64,000 nt of DNA. Source: Sungkyunkwania multivorans (GTDB taxonomy: Bacteria > Bacteroidota > Bacteroidia > Flavobacteriales > Flavobacteriaceae). The stretch spans positions 1,309,336-1,373,335 of the forward strand of contig NZ_JBHTJH010000017.1 in the NCBI RefSeq assembly GCF_042675645.1, written 5' to 3'. The notes under the pieces are model-generated. The model made no database searches, was not told where the DNA came from, and saw only the letters and a program-made list of their open reading frames with translations. The first letter of the stretch is position 1. Each line of letters starts with the position of its first letter. Shown here one piece after another: positions 25,473 to 35,226 of the stretch. The position numbers and the translations under genes are program-made.

Positions 25473-26355
25473 CCCAGTATTATTGAAAGAAACAGTTGAT
25501 GGCCTGGCCATCAAAGAAGATGGGGTTTATGTGGATGTAACCTTCGGAGGCGGAGGACATTCCCGAGAAATTCTTAAACGACTCGGTAGCGAGGGAAGAC
25601 TCTTTGCTTTTGATCAAGATGAGGATGCCTTACAAAATGCTATCGATGATGACCGCTTCACGTTGATCAATGAGAATTTTAGATTCATCAAACGCTTTTT
25701 GCGTTTCTACGGGGTTAAAGAAGTGGATGGAGTTTTAGGTGATTTTGGAGTTTCGTCACACCAGTTCGATGTAGCCGACCGAGGATTTTCGATCCGTTTT
25801 AACGCTGAACTGGATATGAGAATGAGCAGAAAGAACGTTTTATCTGCATACGATGTGGTCAATGATTACAGCGAACAGGACCTGAGAAAGGTACTTGCAG
25901 AATACGGGGAATTGAAGAATGCGTATGCCATTGCAAAGACCATTGTAGAAAAGAGAAAGGACGGCGATATCAAAACTGGTGATGAGCTTAAAGTGGCGAT
26001 CCAGCGATTTTTGCCAAAGCACCGAGAGAACAAGGTGCTGGCGCAAATATATCAGGCCGTGAGAATCGAGGTGAATCAGGAAATGGAGGCATTGAAAGAT
26101 TTTTTGATACAATTGCCTGAAGTGGTAAAAAAAGGAGGTCGAATAAGCCTTATCAGCTATCACTCGCTCGAAGATCGATTGGTGAAGCGTTTTATCAGGG
26201 CTGGAATGTTCGAAGGAGAACCCGAAAAGGACTTCTATGGAAATGTGGAGGTGCCTTTTAAAAAAGTGGGAAAGTTGATCGTTCCAAACGAGACAGAAAT
26301 AGCGAGGAACAATAGAGCCCGTAGCGCAAAGTTGCGGATCGCAGAAAAAGTTTGA
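25459..26355 (+). CDS. rsmH: 16S rRNA (cytosine-N4) methyltransferase RsmH
   Basis: RsmH (MraW) methylates N4 of C1402 in 16S rRNA. The 298-residue protein opens with YHDPVLLKETVDGL and has the SAM-binding VDVTFGGGGHSREIL. FAFDQDEDAL, GVLGDFGVSSHQFD and the C-terminal SYHSLEDRLVKRF are all family signatures. It overlaps mraZ by 14 bases and is 7 bases from ftsL, as expected in the dcw cluster. Confidence 0.97.
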   Translation: MSYHDPVLLKETVDGLAIKEDGVYVDVTFGGGGHSREILKRLGSEGRLFAFDQDEDALQNAIDDDRFTLINENFRFIKRFLRFYGVKEVDGVLGDFGVSSHQFDVADRGFSIRFNAELDMRMSRKNVLSAYDVVNDYSEQDLRKVLAEYGELKNAYAIAKTIVEKRKDGDIKTGDELKVAIQRFLPKHRENKVLAQIYQAVRIEVNQEMEALKDFLIQLPEVVKKGGRISLISYHSLEDRLVKRFIRAGMFEGEPEKDFYGNVEVPFKKVGKLIVPNETEIARNNRARSAKLRIAEKV

Positions 26356-26362
26356 CAGTAGC

Positions 26363-26677
26363 ATGAAAGAGAGTCTTTTAGATATTTTAAAAGGGAAGTT
26401 CCTGGTAAGTGACGAGGCGGTAAAGAACTGGCGCTTTATCATTTTCGGGTCTTTCTTGGCCATCGTAATGATTGCCAGCTCACATAGTGCCGATAAGAAA
26501 GTGCACGACATCGCTCGCCTGAATGACGAGGTAAAAGAATTGCGCAGCGAATTTGTAGATACAAGGTCGAGCGTTCAAAAGCTGCAGTTCGAATCCTATG
26601 TGAGGATGAAAATGAAACCTCGAGGATTGACGACCTCCAAAACACCACCAAAAAAGATAAGGGTTAGTTCTCAATAG
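26363..26677 (+). CDS. ftsL: Cell division protein FtsL-like
   Basis: A 104-residue bitopic protein. A cytoplasmic head of about 27 residues comes first, then a membrane helix (WRFIIFGSFLAIVMIASSHS) and a periplasmic coiled coil (LNDEVKELRSEFVDTRSSVQ). Sequence identity in this family is low, so the call rests on size, topology, the coiled coil and position between rsmH and ftsI. FtsL forms the FtsQLB divisome subcomplex. The basic tail ends in KKIRVSSQ. Confidence 0.88.
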   Translation: MKESLLDILKGKFLVSDEAVKNWRFIIFGSFLAIVMIASSHSADKKVHDIARLNDEVKELRSEFVDTRSSVQKLQFESYVRMKMKPRGLTTSKTPPKKIRVSSQ

Positions 26678-26686
26678 TACAATTCG

Positions 26687-28699
26687 ATGGCAGTCACTGA
26701 AAAGAACATATTGAACCGTTTGTATTTTGTGGCAGGATGTATGTTCATCTTCGCCATTGTTGTGGTGGTAAAGCTGCTCAACATCCAGTTGGTAGAGGGT
26801 GACAAATATCGGCGCTTGGCAGAAGAGCGAACCGTTCGAAACTTTACCATACATCCAAATCGCGGTAATATCTACGCCGATGATGGGAGCTTGCTGGCTA
26901 CCTCAGTCCCCAAGTACGATATCAGATTCGATGCGGTCACGGTCTCAAAAAAGAATTTCAACAAATTTTTAGAACCGCTTTCAGATTCACTTTCCAAAAA
27001 GTTTGGGAAGCCATCTTCATATTACCAAAATGTATTTGCCAGGGCTCGCGCCAATAAGAACAGGTATCTCTTAGTGGCTCGCAATTTGGGCTATAACGAC
27101 TATATCGAAGTAAAGGATTTTCCTCTATTCAAGTTGGGGCCTTACAAAGGCGGACTTATTGTCGAACAAAGAACGGTAAGGGAGCATCCCATTGGTAAAA
27201 TTGCAGAACGAACTGTTGGTTACGACCGTAAAGACGAGAACGGCTATTTCTCCAGAGCTGGATTGGAAGGGGCCTACGGTGAATACCTCAGAGGCAAAGA
27301 GGGGAAAAGGCTCAAGCAAAAGATCGCCAAAAATCAGTGGAAACCTATAACGGATAGTAACGAAATAGAGCCAGAAGATGGTTTTGACATCATCTCTACC
27401 ATCAATGTAAATATTCAAGACATTGCGCATCATGCCTTGTTGGAGCAACTACAAAAATACAAGGCCGACCATGGCTGTGCTGTGGTGATGGAGGTCGGCA
27501 CGGGAGAGATCAAAGCGATCGCTAACTTAGGTAGAAACACATACGGTAACTATTATGAACGACGTAATTACGCCGTATGGGAGTCTCACGAACCTGGCTC
27601 GACCTTTAAGTTGATGACCATGGTCGCCGCCTTGGAAGATCGGGTTATCGACACGAACTATGTCATCGATACAAAAAACGGGATTCTTAAATTCTATGGT
27701 AAAACAGTAGAGGATTCTAAATGGGGCGGCTATGGAAAGATTACCGCTTCAAAAGCCTTTGAGGTGTCTTCCAACACGGGGGTGGTAGGTATTATCGACA
27801 AATTCTATTCAAAGAATCCATCGCGATTTGTGAATCGTCTGTACAATATGGAGCTGAATAATACGCTGGACCTGCCGATCATCGGTGAAGGAGTTCCCAA
27901 GATTCCGCATCCAAACGATAAAAAGAATTGGAGTGGCATCTCATTGCAATGGATGGCTTACGGATATGGAGTTTCGATGACCCCACTGCAAACACTTACC
28001 TATTACAATGCCATCGCCAACAAGGGAGAGATGGTACGTCCTAGATTTGTAAAGGCGATCAAGGACTGGGGATTGAGCTCCCCAAATATCGAATTTAAGA
28101 AACAGATCATCAATCCGTCCATCTGTTCCAAGGAAACTGTGGCAAAAGTGACCAAAATGATGCAGAACGTCATAGAAAAAGAGCACGGCACTGGACATGA
28201 CCTATATTCTCCCCACTTTTCTATGGCGGGAAAGACCGGAACTGCACAGAAGAATTACGGGGGAGACAAGAGCAAGCTTAACTACATTTCATCTTTTGCG
28301 GGCTTTTTTCCTGTAGAAAACCCAAAATATTCCTGTATTGTAGTCATTCATGAGCCCGATAAAAGTGTGGGTTATTATGGGGCAGATGTCGCTGGGCCCG
28401 TATTCAAAAAGATTGCGCAAAAGATCTATACCGACACCCCTATCTATGATGAAGTGGATGGGTTGGATATTCAAAATCCCGATATCGAGAAGAAGTACGA
28501 GGTGTACCATGCTACAGCAAAGAAATATAAAACGATCATGCCCAATCTTAGCGGGATGCCATTAATGGATGCCATTTCATTGCTGGAAAATATGAGGGTA
28601 GATGTAGAGGTCGAAGGAAGCGGTGATGTCGTATCGCAATCCGTCACTCCAGGGACAAAACTGCAAGAAAATCAAAAAGTAACCATAAAGGCTTCATGA
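26687..28699 (+). CDS. ftsI: Division-specific transpeptidase FtsI (PBP3) with PASTA domain
   Basis: FtsI cross-links septal peptidoglycan. The 670-residue protein has a short head and a membrane helix near residues 14-34. The pedestal domain follows (RGNIYADDGSLLATS), then the transpeptidase with the active-site STFK in EPGSTFKLM, SSN in EVSSNTGVV and KTG in AGKTGTAQKN. A C-terminal PASTA domain spans roughly 608-670 (MPNLSGMPLMDAISLLENM), more typical of Gram-positive PBPs but common in Bacteroidota. Its end overlaps murE by 4 bases. Confidence 0.96.
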   Translation: MAVTEKNILNRLYFVAGCMFIFAIVVVVKLLNIQLVEGDKYRRLAEERTVRNFTIHPNRGNIYADDGSLLATSVPKYDIRFDAVTVSKKNFNKFLEPLSDSLSKKFGKPSSYYQNVFARARANKNRYLLVARNLGYNDYIEVKDFPLFKLGPYKGGLIVEQRTVREHPIGKIAERTVGYDRKDENGYFSRAGLEGAYGEYLRGKEGKRLKQKIAKNQWKPITDSNEIEPEDGFDIISTINVNIQDIAHHALLEQLQKYKADHGCAVVMEVGTGEIKAIANLGRNTYGNYYERRNYAVWESHEPGSTFKLMTMVAALEDRVIDTNYVIDTKNGILKFYGKTVEDSKWGGYGKITASKAFEVSSNTGVVGIIDKFYSKNPSRFVNRLYNMELNNTLDLPIIGEGVPKIPHPNDKKNWSGISLQWMAYGYGVSMTPLQTLTYYNAIANKGEMVRPRFVKAIKDWGLSSPNIEFKKQIINPSICSKETVAKVTKMMQNVIEKEHGTGHDLYSPHFSMAGKTGTAQKNYGGDKSKLNYISSFAGFFPVENPKYSCIVVIHEPDKSVGYYGADVAGPVFKKIAQKIYTDTPIYDEVDGLDIQNPDIEKKYEVYHATAKKYKTIMPNLSGMPLMDAISLLENMRVDVEVEGSGDVVSQSVTPGTKLQENQKVTIKAS

Positions 28700-30159
28700 G
28701 TTTGTTGAAGGACATATTATATAAAGTGAATCTTACCGCGGTAGTAGGGAGTACTTCGGTGTCCATCTCCAATCTTGCTTACGATTCTAGGAAAGTGTCG
28801 TTGAACGATGTTTTTATAGCCATAAAAGGGACTCAAATGGATGGTCATAATTATATCCAAAAGGCTGTAGAACTTGGTGCCTTGGCCATCGTCTGTGAAG
28901 AAATGCCTGAACATCTGGTCAACGGAGTTACTTATGTGCAAGTATCGGATAGCCATCGCTCGCTGGCGCTCATGGCATCCAATTTTTTTGGCGAGCCATC
29001 AAAGAACCTTAAGCTGGTTGGAATTACTGGTACTAATGGCAAGACAACGGTAGCAACACTCCTATATCAATTATTTATAAAAGCAGGATATAAGGTTGGA
29101 TTGCTTTCAACCGTGAAAGTCATGGTTGGTGAACAGGAATATCCGGCCACGCATACGACACCCGACCCGTTGATGATCAATGGTTATTTAAAAGAAATGA
29201 ATGAGGAAGGGGTAGAATTTTGCTTTATGGAAGTGTCCTCTCATGGCATTCATCAGAAACGAACAGATGGCCTTCATTTTGCTGGAGGAATATTCACAAA
29301 TCTATCCCATGACCATTTGGACTATCATAAGTCCTTTGCCGAATATAGGGATGTAAAGAAATCCTTCTTTGACTCCTTGGATAAAGAGGCTTTTGCATTG
29401 GTGAATGTCGACGACAAGAATGGATTGGTGATGCTGCAAAATACCAAGGCAAGAAAGCTTACATATGCCTTACGATCCTATGCGGACTACCGAGCGCAGA
29501 TCCTTGAGAATCAATTTAGCGGTTTGCTTTTAAAGGTCAATGAACACGAAGTATGGTCCAAACTTATCGGTAGCTTCAACGCCTATAATCTTTTGGCGAT
29601 CTACGCCACTGCAGAACAACTTGGGTTGGAGCAATTGGAGATCTTGCGGCTAATAAGTGATCTCGAAAGCGTGAGCGGAAGATTTCAGTATTTGATATCT
29701 AAAGAAAAGATCACTGCCATCGTTGATTACGCACATACCCCAGATGCTCTTAAAAATGTGCTGGGCACTATCAATAGCATTCGTACTGGAAACGAAGAAC
29801 TTATCACTGTCGTGGGCTGTGGTGGCGATAGGGACCGTGCAAAACGACCTAAGATGGCTCATATAGCCTCAGCGTTGAGTACAAAGGCCATTTTTACATC
29901 AGATAATCCTAGAAGTGAGGATCCAGATCTCATTATCGAAGAGATGGAGAAGGGTGTGGAACCGCAGCATTATAAAAAAACTATGGCCATCACCGATAGG
30001 AAACAGGCCATCAAAACTGCATGTCAATTGGCTAACACCAACGACATCATACTAATTGCTGGTAAAGGTCATGAGGCCTATCAGGAAGTAAACGGAAAGA
30101 GAACTGATTTTGATGATTACAAGATCGTCACAGAATTATTGAGAAAATTAAATAAATAG
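28696..30159 (+). CDS. murE: UDP-MurNAc-tripeptide ligase MurE
   Basis: MurE adds the third amino acid, usually meso-diaminopimelate in this phylum, to UDP-MurNAc-L-Ala-D-Glu. The 487-residue protein has the ATP loop GITGTNGKTTVA near residue 112, TTPDP and FMEVSSHG in the substrate region. SDNPRSEDP near residue 400 is the DNPR motif associated with meso-diaminopimelate specificity. AGKGHEAYQ ends the third domain. It overlaps ftsI by 4 bases. Confidence 0.96.
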   Translation: MSLLKDILYKVNLTAVVGSTSVSISNLAYDSRKVSLNDVFIAIKGTQMDGHNYIQKAVELGALAIVCEEMPEHLVNGVTYVQVSDSHRSLALMASNFFGEPSKNLKLVGITGTNGKTTVATLLYQLFIKAGYKVGLLSTVKVMVGEQEYPATHTTPDPLMINGYLKEMNEEGVEFCFMEVSSHGIHQKRTDGLHFAGGIFTNLSHDHLDYHKSFAEYRDVKKSFFDSLDKEAFALVNVDDKNGLVMLQNTKARKLTYALRSYADYRAQILENQFSGLLLKVNEHEVWSKLIGSFNAYNLLAIYATAEQLGLEQLEILRLISDLESVSGRFQYLISKEKITAIVDYAHTPDALKNVLGTINSIRTGNEELITVVGCGGDRDRAKRPKMAHIASALSTKAIFTSDNPRSEDPDLIIEEMEKGVEPQHYKKTMAITDRKQAIKTACQLANTNDIILIAGKGHEAYQEVNGKRTDFDDYKIVTELLRKLNK

Positions 30160-30201
30160 CCGTATTCCCAGGATAGAAAGGGGATCAGGTATAGGTGAAT
30201 T

Positions 30202-31434
30202 ATGTTGTACTATCTTTTTGAATATTTAGAGAAACACTATCAACTGCCAGGAGCAGGACTGTTTCAGTTCTTATCCTTTAGGGCGGCAGCGGCAATCATT
30301 CTCTCTTTGCTCATTTCTACTATATATGGAAAGCGGATCATCAATTTTCTTCGGAAGCAACAAGTTGGAGAAACAGTACGAGAGCTAGGACTGGAAGGGC
30401 AGATGCAAAAAGCGGGAACGCCGACCATGGGCGGTATCATTATCATCTTGGCGACGTTGATTCCGGTGCTATTATTAGCGAAACTCGATAATATCTACAT
30501 CATCTTGCTGTTGATCACCACAGTTTGGATGGGACTCATCGGTTTTGTAGATGACTATATCAAAGTATTTAAAAAAGATAAAGAAGGGTTGAGCGGACGT
30601 TTTAAGGTGATGGGGCAAATAGGACTGGGCATCATCGTTGGGGCTACGTTATTCTTCCATCCAGAGGTGACCATCAAGGAAGAAGTGAGAGATGGAGATG
30701 AAGTGGAAATTGTGGAGAATGTACCCATTCAGAAACGATTTGGAGAGGAGAAGAAGTCAACAAAGACGACGATACCTTTTGTTAAAAATAACGAGCTGGA
30801 TTATTCTAGTTTGGTAAGCTGGGCAGGTGAAGGAGCAGAAAAGTATGCTTGGCTCATATTTATTCCATTGGTGATCATCGTGGTCACGGCTGTTTCCAAT
30901 GGTGCCAATCTTACGGATGGTATCGACGGCCTGGCAGCAGGGTCTTCGGCGATCATTGTGCTTACACTGGGCATTTTCGCATGGGTATCTGGTAACCTTA
31001 TTTTTTCAGACTATCTAAATATCATGTATATCCCTCGTGTAGGGGAGATCACCATCTATATCGCTGCTTTTGTTGGTGGACTTGTCGGGTTCCTTTGGTA
31101 CAATACCTATCCCGCTCAGGTTTTCATGGGTGATACGGGGAGCCTAACCATTGGAGGTATTATTGCGGTGATCGCCATCGCCGTTAGAAAAGAATGGTTG
31201 ATCCCTATACTCTGTGGGATTTTCTTGGCAGAGAATCTCTCCGTGATGTTGCAGGTAAGCTATTTCAAATATACGAAGAGGAAATATGGTCAGGGAAAGC
31301 GGATCTTCAAGATGTCGCCACTGCACCACCACTATCAGAAACTGGGCTATCACGAAAGTAAGATAGTCGCTCGTTTTTGGATCGTTGGAATCATTTTGGC
31401 GGTATTGACAATAGTAACGCTGAAAATTAGATAG
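30202..31434 (+). CDS. mraY: Phospho-MurNAc-pentapeptide transferase MraY
   Basis: MraY makes lipid I in the inner membrane by moving phospho-MurNAc-pentapeptide to undecaprenyl phosphate. The 410-residue protein has about ten membrane helices, GTPTMGG near residue 73 and FVDDYIKVFKK (Asp pair) near 115. NLTDGIDGLAAG, FMGDTGSLTIGG and the C-terminal MSPLHHHYQKLGYHESK follow. It is about 50 residues longer than the E. coli enzyme because of a charged loop near residues 155-200 (EEVRDGDEVEIVENV), a feature shared by Bacteroidota. Confidence 0.96.
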   Translation: MLYYLFEYLEKHYQLPGAGLFQFLSFRAAAAIILSLLISTIYGKRIINFLRKQQVGETVRELGLEGQMQKAGTPTMGGIIIILATLIPVLLLAKLDNIYIILLLITTVWMGLIGFVDDYIKVFKKDKEGLSGRFKVMGQIGLGIIVGATLFFHPEVTIKEEVRDGDEVEIVENVPIQKRFGEEKKSTKTTIPFVKNNELDYSSLVSWAGEGAEKYAWLIFIPLVIIVVTAVSNGANLTDGIDGLAAGSSAIIVLTLGIFAWVSGNLIFSDYLNIMYIPRVGEITIYIAAFVGGLVGFLWYNTYPAQVFMGDTGSLTIGGIIAVIAIAVRKEWLIPILCGIFLAENLSVMLQVSYFKYTKRKYGQGKRIFKMSPLHHHYQKLGYHESKIVARFWIVGIILAVLTIVTLKIR

Positions 31435-31536
31435 GCCCATCCCCAACCCATCCCCAAGGAAGGGCGTTGAATATGAATGAGAAGAAAAAAATAATAAAGA
31501 AACAAAATGTCCCACCAATGGAGGGAGTGAAGGGAG
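31435..31536 (+). repeat. Dispersed-type GC-rich repeat at the murD start
   Basis: Two small palindromes, CCCATCCCCAAGGAAGGG and TCCCACCAATGGAGGGA, flank an A-rich middle. The composition differs from the surrounding genes and resembles the short palindromic repeats scattered through many Bacteroidota genomes. It fills the mraY-murD junction and runs into the murD reading frame, so it supplies the probable start codon. Confidence 0.5.
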
Positions 31537-32864
31537 CTTTGGTGGTCTTAGGTGGAGGAGAAAGTGGCGTGGGTACCGCCATTTTAGGAAAAAAACAAGG
31601 CTTTGAGGTCTTTGTCTCAGACAAAGGGACGATCAAAGAATCTTATAGAGACGTTCTTATTGATCTTGAAATTGAATGGGAGGATGGACAGCATTCCGAG
31701 GAGAAGATATTAAATGCGGATCTGGTGATGAAGAGCCCTGGCATTCCAGATAAAGTACCAATGGTAAGACAATTGGTCGAAAAAGGGATTCCTGTGATCT
31801 CTGAGATCGAGTTTGCCTCAAAGTATACCAATGCTACTATTGTTGGCATTACAGGAAGTAACGGAAAGACCACCACCACCATGCTAGCACATCATCTCTT
31901 GCAAAAAGGAGGATTACATGTGGGTATGGCTGGAAATATCGGGGATAGCTATGCTAAAATGGTGGCTGAAAATGATTTTGACACCTATGTTCTGGAGATC
32001 AGCAGTTTTCAGTTGGATGGAATCGTGAGTTTTAAACCACATATCGCGGTCATCACCAACATTACACCCGATCATTTGGACAGGTATGATCATAAGTTTG
32101 AAAACTATGTCGCTTCAAAGTTTAGAATAGCGATGAACCAAACAGAAAGTGATTACCTCATCTATGATGCAGATGATCAAGTGATCACCGATTGGTTAAA
32201 GGCACATCCAGTGAGGTCGCGGCTCATCCCATTTTCAATAAAGAAAAAGATAACGCCAGGGGCGTTTTTAGAAGATAAAAATATTACCATAACGATAGAT
32301 AACGACCAAACAACTATGTCAACAGAAACATTAGCATTAGAGGGAAAACACAACGTAAAGAATGCTATGGCAGCATCGATGGCGGCTACCCTTTTAAAAG
32401 TAAGGAAAGAGACCATCAGGGAGAGCCTTCAGGATTTTCAAGGCGCGCCTCACCGATTAGAGAAAGTTTTGAAGATCAATAATGTCCAATACATCAATGA
32501 CTCCAAAGCCACAAACGTCAATGCTACATACTATGCGCTAGAAAGTATGAATGTTCAAACGGTCTGGATCGTTGGTGGAGAGGATAAAGGGAATGATTAT
32601 GCGGACCTTATGCCATTGGTCAGAGAAAAGGTAAAGGCCATTATTTGTTTGGGACTGGACAACTCAAAGATCATCGACACTTTTGGTCGTGTGGTAGATC
32701 TAATGGTGGAAACCTATTCTATGGAAGAAGCTGTAAAGGTCGCCTATAAGATCGCAGAACGTGGAGAGACAGTTCTGTTATCTCCTGCCTGTGCAAGTTT
32801 TGATCTTTTTGATAATTATGAAGATCGAGGAAATCAATTTAAAGCAGCAGTAAGAAAACTATAG
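31467..32864 (+). CDS. murD: UDP-MurNAc-L-Ala:D-Glu ligase MurD
   Basis: MurD adds D-glutamate to UDP-MurNAc-L-alanine. The conserved protein begins at ALVVLGGGESGVGTA. The ATP loop is GITGSNGKTTTT near residue 129, followed by LEISSFQLD, NITPDHLDRY, NDSKATN and SPACASFDLFDNYEDRG. The frame from 31467 adds about 22 residues of low-complexity, Lys-rich sequence (NEKKKIIKKQ, PPMEGVKG) encoded by the repeat at the mraY-murD junction. The true start may be ATG 31467 or ATG 31518; either includes repeat-derived residues. Confidence 0.94.
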   Translation: MNMNEKKKIIKKQNVPPMEGVKGALVVLGGGESGVGTAILGKKQGFEVFVSDKGTIKESYRDVLIDLEIEWEDGQHSEEKILNADLVMKSPGIPDKVPMVRQLVEKGIPVISEIEFASKYTNATIVGITGSNGKTTTTMLAHHLLQKGGLHVGMAGNIGDSYAKMVAENDFDTYVLEISSFQLDGIVSFKPHIAVITNITPDHLDRYDHKFENYVASKFRIAMNQTESDYLIYDADDQVITDWLKAHPVRSRLIPFSIKKKITPGAFLEDKNITITIDNDQTTMSTETLALEGKHNVKNAMAASMAATLLKVRKETIRESLQDFQGAPHRLEKVLKINNVQYINDSKATNVNATYYALESMNVQTVWIVGGEDKGNDYADLMPLVREKVKAIICLGLDNSKIIDTFGRVVDLMVETYSMEEAVKVAYKIAERGETVLLSPACASFDLFDNYEDRGNQFKAAVRKL

Positions 32865-32898
32865 AAAGAACTACGCTAACATTTATGAGATCATAGCA

Positions 32899-34092
32899 GT
32901 GAACACGGTATTTAGGAACATACGAGGAGATAGGACCATCTGGGCCATTACGGCACTGCTGGCGCTGCTATCATTTCTTCCAGTGTATAGTGCAAGTTCT
33001 AATTTGGTATATGTGGTTGGCAACGGAACTACCATCGGACATTTGTTAAAGCATGGTGTTATTCTGGCATTAGGTTTTGCAATTATATATACCATTCACA
33101 AGATTCCCTATCATTATTTCAGGGCATTGTCGATGATCATGCTGCCTATCACAGTAATATTGTTGTTATACACCTTGGCTCAAGGAAATACGATTGGTGG
33201 GGCCAATGCGAGCCGCTGGATCCGTGTGCCCATCGTAGGGGTGACATTTCAAACATCGACCTTCGCCTCGGTGGTATTGATGGCCTATGTAGCTAGATAT
33301 CTATCAAAAATAAAGGATGAAAAGGTGAGATTTGCCGAGACCCTGATACCGCTTTGGTTGCCCGTCTTTTTAATATTGGCATTGATCCTACCAGCCAATT
33401 TCTCAACGGCAGCCATACTCTTTTCAATGGTAGTGGTCCTTACATTTTTAGGAGGCTATCCCTTAAAATATTTGATGGCGATCATCTTTACCGGTGCTGT
33501 TGGGCTGACCATGTTCGTATTGACCGCAAAGGCGTTTCCAGAAGCATTTCCCAATAGGGTGGATACTTGGATAAGCAGATTTGAAAGTTTTATGGATGAT
33601 GTGCCTACGGAAGAGGATTATCAGATAGAACGCGCCAAAACGGCGATCGCAACTGGTAGTATTGTTGGTAAGGGCGCGGGAAAAAGTGTCATGAAGAATT
33701 TGCTTCCGCAAAGTTCTTCAGATTTCATCTTTGCAATTGTAGTAGAAGAATATGGTCTAGCCGGTGGGCTGTTGATCATGTTTCTATATCTATTGCTTTT
33801 GTTCAGAATAGTGATCGTCGCACATAAGAGTGCGACCATATTTGGAAAATTACTGGTTATTGGAGTGGGGCTACCCATTATTTTTCAAGCATTGATAAAT
33901 ATGGCTGTAGCCGTGGAGTTATTCCCCGTTACTGGGCAGACATTGCCACTTATCAGTAGCGGGGGAACTTCCGTTTGGATGACCTGCTTAGCTATCGGAA
34001 TCATTCTAAGCGTTAGCAAGAAACGTGAAGAGACCGAAGAGCAAATAAATAACGATAACAATCCGCTGGCAGTATTGAGCGAAGCGTTGTAA
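32899..34092 (+). CDS. ftsW: Septal peptidoglycan glycosyltransferase FtsW
   Basis: FtsW is the SEDS-family polymerase paired with FtsI at the septum. The 397-residue protein has about ten membrane helices and family motifs GGANASRWI near residue 98, LPANFSTAAILF, DFIFAIVVEEYGLAGG and the C-terminal TGQTLPLISSGGTSVW. The start is GTG (NTVFRNIRGDRTIW). It lies 34 bases after murD and 17 before murG. Confidence 0.95.
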   Translation: MNTVFRNIRGDRTIWAITALLALLSFLPVYSASSNLVYVVGNGTTIGHLLKHGVILALGFAIIYTIHKIPYHYFRALSMIMLPITVILLLYTLAQGNTIGGANASRWIRVPIVGVTFQTSTFASVVLMAYVARYLSKIKDEKVRFAETLIPLWLPVFLILALILPANFSTAAILFSMVVVLTFLGGYPLKYLMAIIFTGAVGLTMFVLTAKAFPEAFPNRVDTWISRFESFMDDVPTEEDYQIERAKTAIATGSIVGKGAGKSVMKNLLPQSSSDFIFAIVVEEYGLAGGLLIMFLYLLLLFRIVIVAHKSATIFGKLLVIGVGLPIIFQALINMAVAVELFPVTGQTLPLISSGGTSVWMTCLAIGIILSVSKKREETEEQINNDNNPLAVLSEAL

Positions 34093-34109
34093 TGAATAAA
34101 AGGTAGCAT

Positions 34110-35207
34110 TTGGAGAGACTAAAGATCATAGTATCGGGAGGAGGAACAGGAGGACACATCTATCCTGCGATCGCTATTGCAAATGAAATTAAGGAGCGCT
34201 ATCCAGAGTCTGAGTTCCTCTTTGTTGGAGCAAAAGACCGAATGGAGATGGAGAAAGTGCCAAAGGCTGGCTATGCCATCAAAGGCCTATGGATCTCTGG
34301 TTTGCAAAGGAAGCTTTCCCTGAAGAATCTAATGTTTCCTATAAAGCTTATCAGTAGTCTTATGGAGGCTAAACGTCTGATCAATGAATTTAGGCCTACG
34401 ATAGCAATAGGAACGGGAGGATTTGCAAGTGGCCCGCTTCTAGAAGTTGCCGCAAACCATCATATTCCAACATTGATTCAAGAGCAGAATTCCTATGCTG
34501 GGATCACCAATAAGCTACTTGGAAAAAAAGTAGATAGAATATGTGTGGCCTATGATAATATGGAGCGGTTTTTTCCAGAGAACAAGATCATTAAGACCGG
34601 GAATCCAGTGAGACAGGACCTACTTCAAATAGCAGACAAAAGGGATGGTGCGAAGCGGTTTTTCAATCTAAAGGCAGAAAAAAAGACCATTTTGGTCCTA
34701 GGAGGAAGCCTAGGCGCTAGACGAATCAATCAGCTGATAGAAAAAGAACTTTCGTTTTTTCAAGAAGCTGATGTGCAATTGTTATGGCAATGTGGGAAAC
34801 TCTATTACGACGATTATAAGGCCTATGACGATAAGAACCAAGTAAATGTATATGAGTTCCTGGATAAAATGGACCTGGCCTATGCCGCTGCCGATATTAT
34901 TATTTCGAGAGCAGGAGCCGGCACCATATCAGAGTTGAGTATCGTAGGAAAGCCGGTGATCTTTATACCATCTCCCTTGGTAGCAGAGGATCATCAGACA
35001 AAGAATGCCATGGCAGTTACCGAGAAGGATGCAGCCCTGTTGATCAAGGAACGAGATCTGGATGAAGATTTTGAGTCAACATTTTTGTCATTGCTCAACT
35101 CTGAAGAGCGACAGCAACAGCTGGGAGAAAATATAAAGAAATTGGCATTGCCAAATGCGACAAGTGATATTGTGGACGAAGTAGAGCAATTGCTTCTTAG
35201 AAATTGA
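34110..35207 (+). CDS. murG: UDP-GlcNAc:lipid I transferase MurG
   Basis: MurG converts lipid I to lipid II on the inner face of the membrane. The 365-residue GT28 enzyme starts at TTG with ERLKIIVSGGGTGGHIYPAI. It has GFASGPLLEVA, LIQEQNSYAG, GGSLGARRIN, and the UDP-binding ISRAGAGTISELSIVGKP and PSPLVAEDHQTKNA. No signal peptide is present, which agrees with a peripheral membrane enzyme. Confidence 0.96.
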   Translation: MERLKIIVSGGGTGGHIYPAIAIANEIKERYPESEFLFVGAKDRMEMEKVPKAGYAIKGLWISGLQRKLSLKNLMFPIKLISSLMEAKRLINEFRPTIAIGTGGFASGPLLEVAANHHIPTLIQEQNSYAGITNKLLGKKVDRICVAYDNMERFFPENKIIKTGNPVRQDLLQIADKRDGAKRFFNLKAEKKTILVLGGSLGARRINQLIEKELSFFQEADVQLLWQCGKLYYDDYKAYDDKNQVNVYEFLDKMDLAYAAADIIISRAGAGTISELSIVGKPVIFIPSPLVAEDHQTKNAMAVTEKDAALLIKERDLDEDFESTFLSLLNSEERQQQLGENIKKLALPNATSDIVDEVEQLLLRN

Positions 35208-35226
35208 TCGAACATAGCATGTTTAA

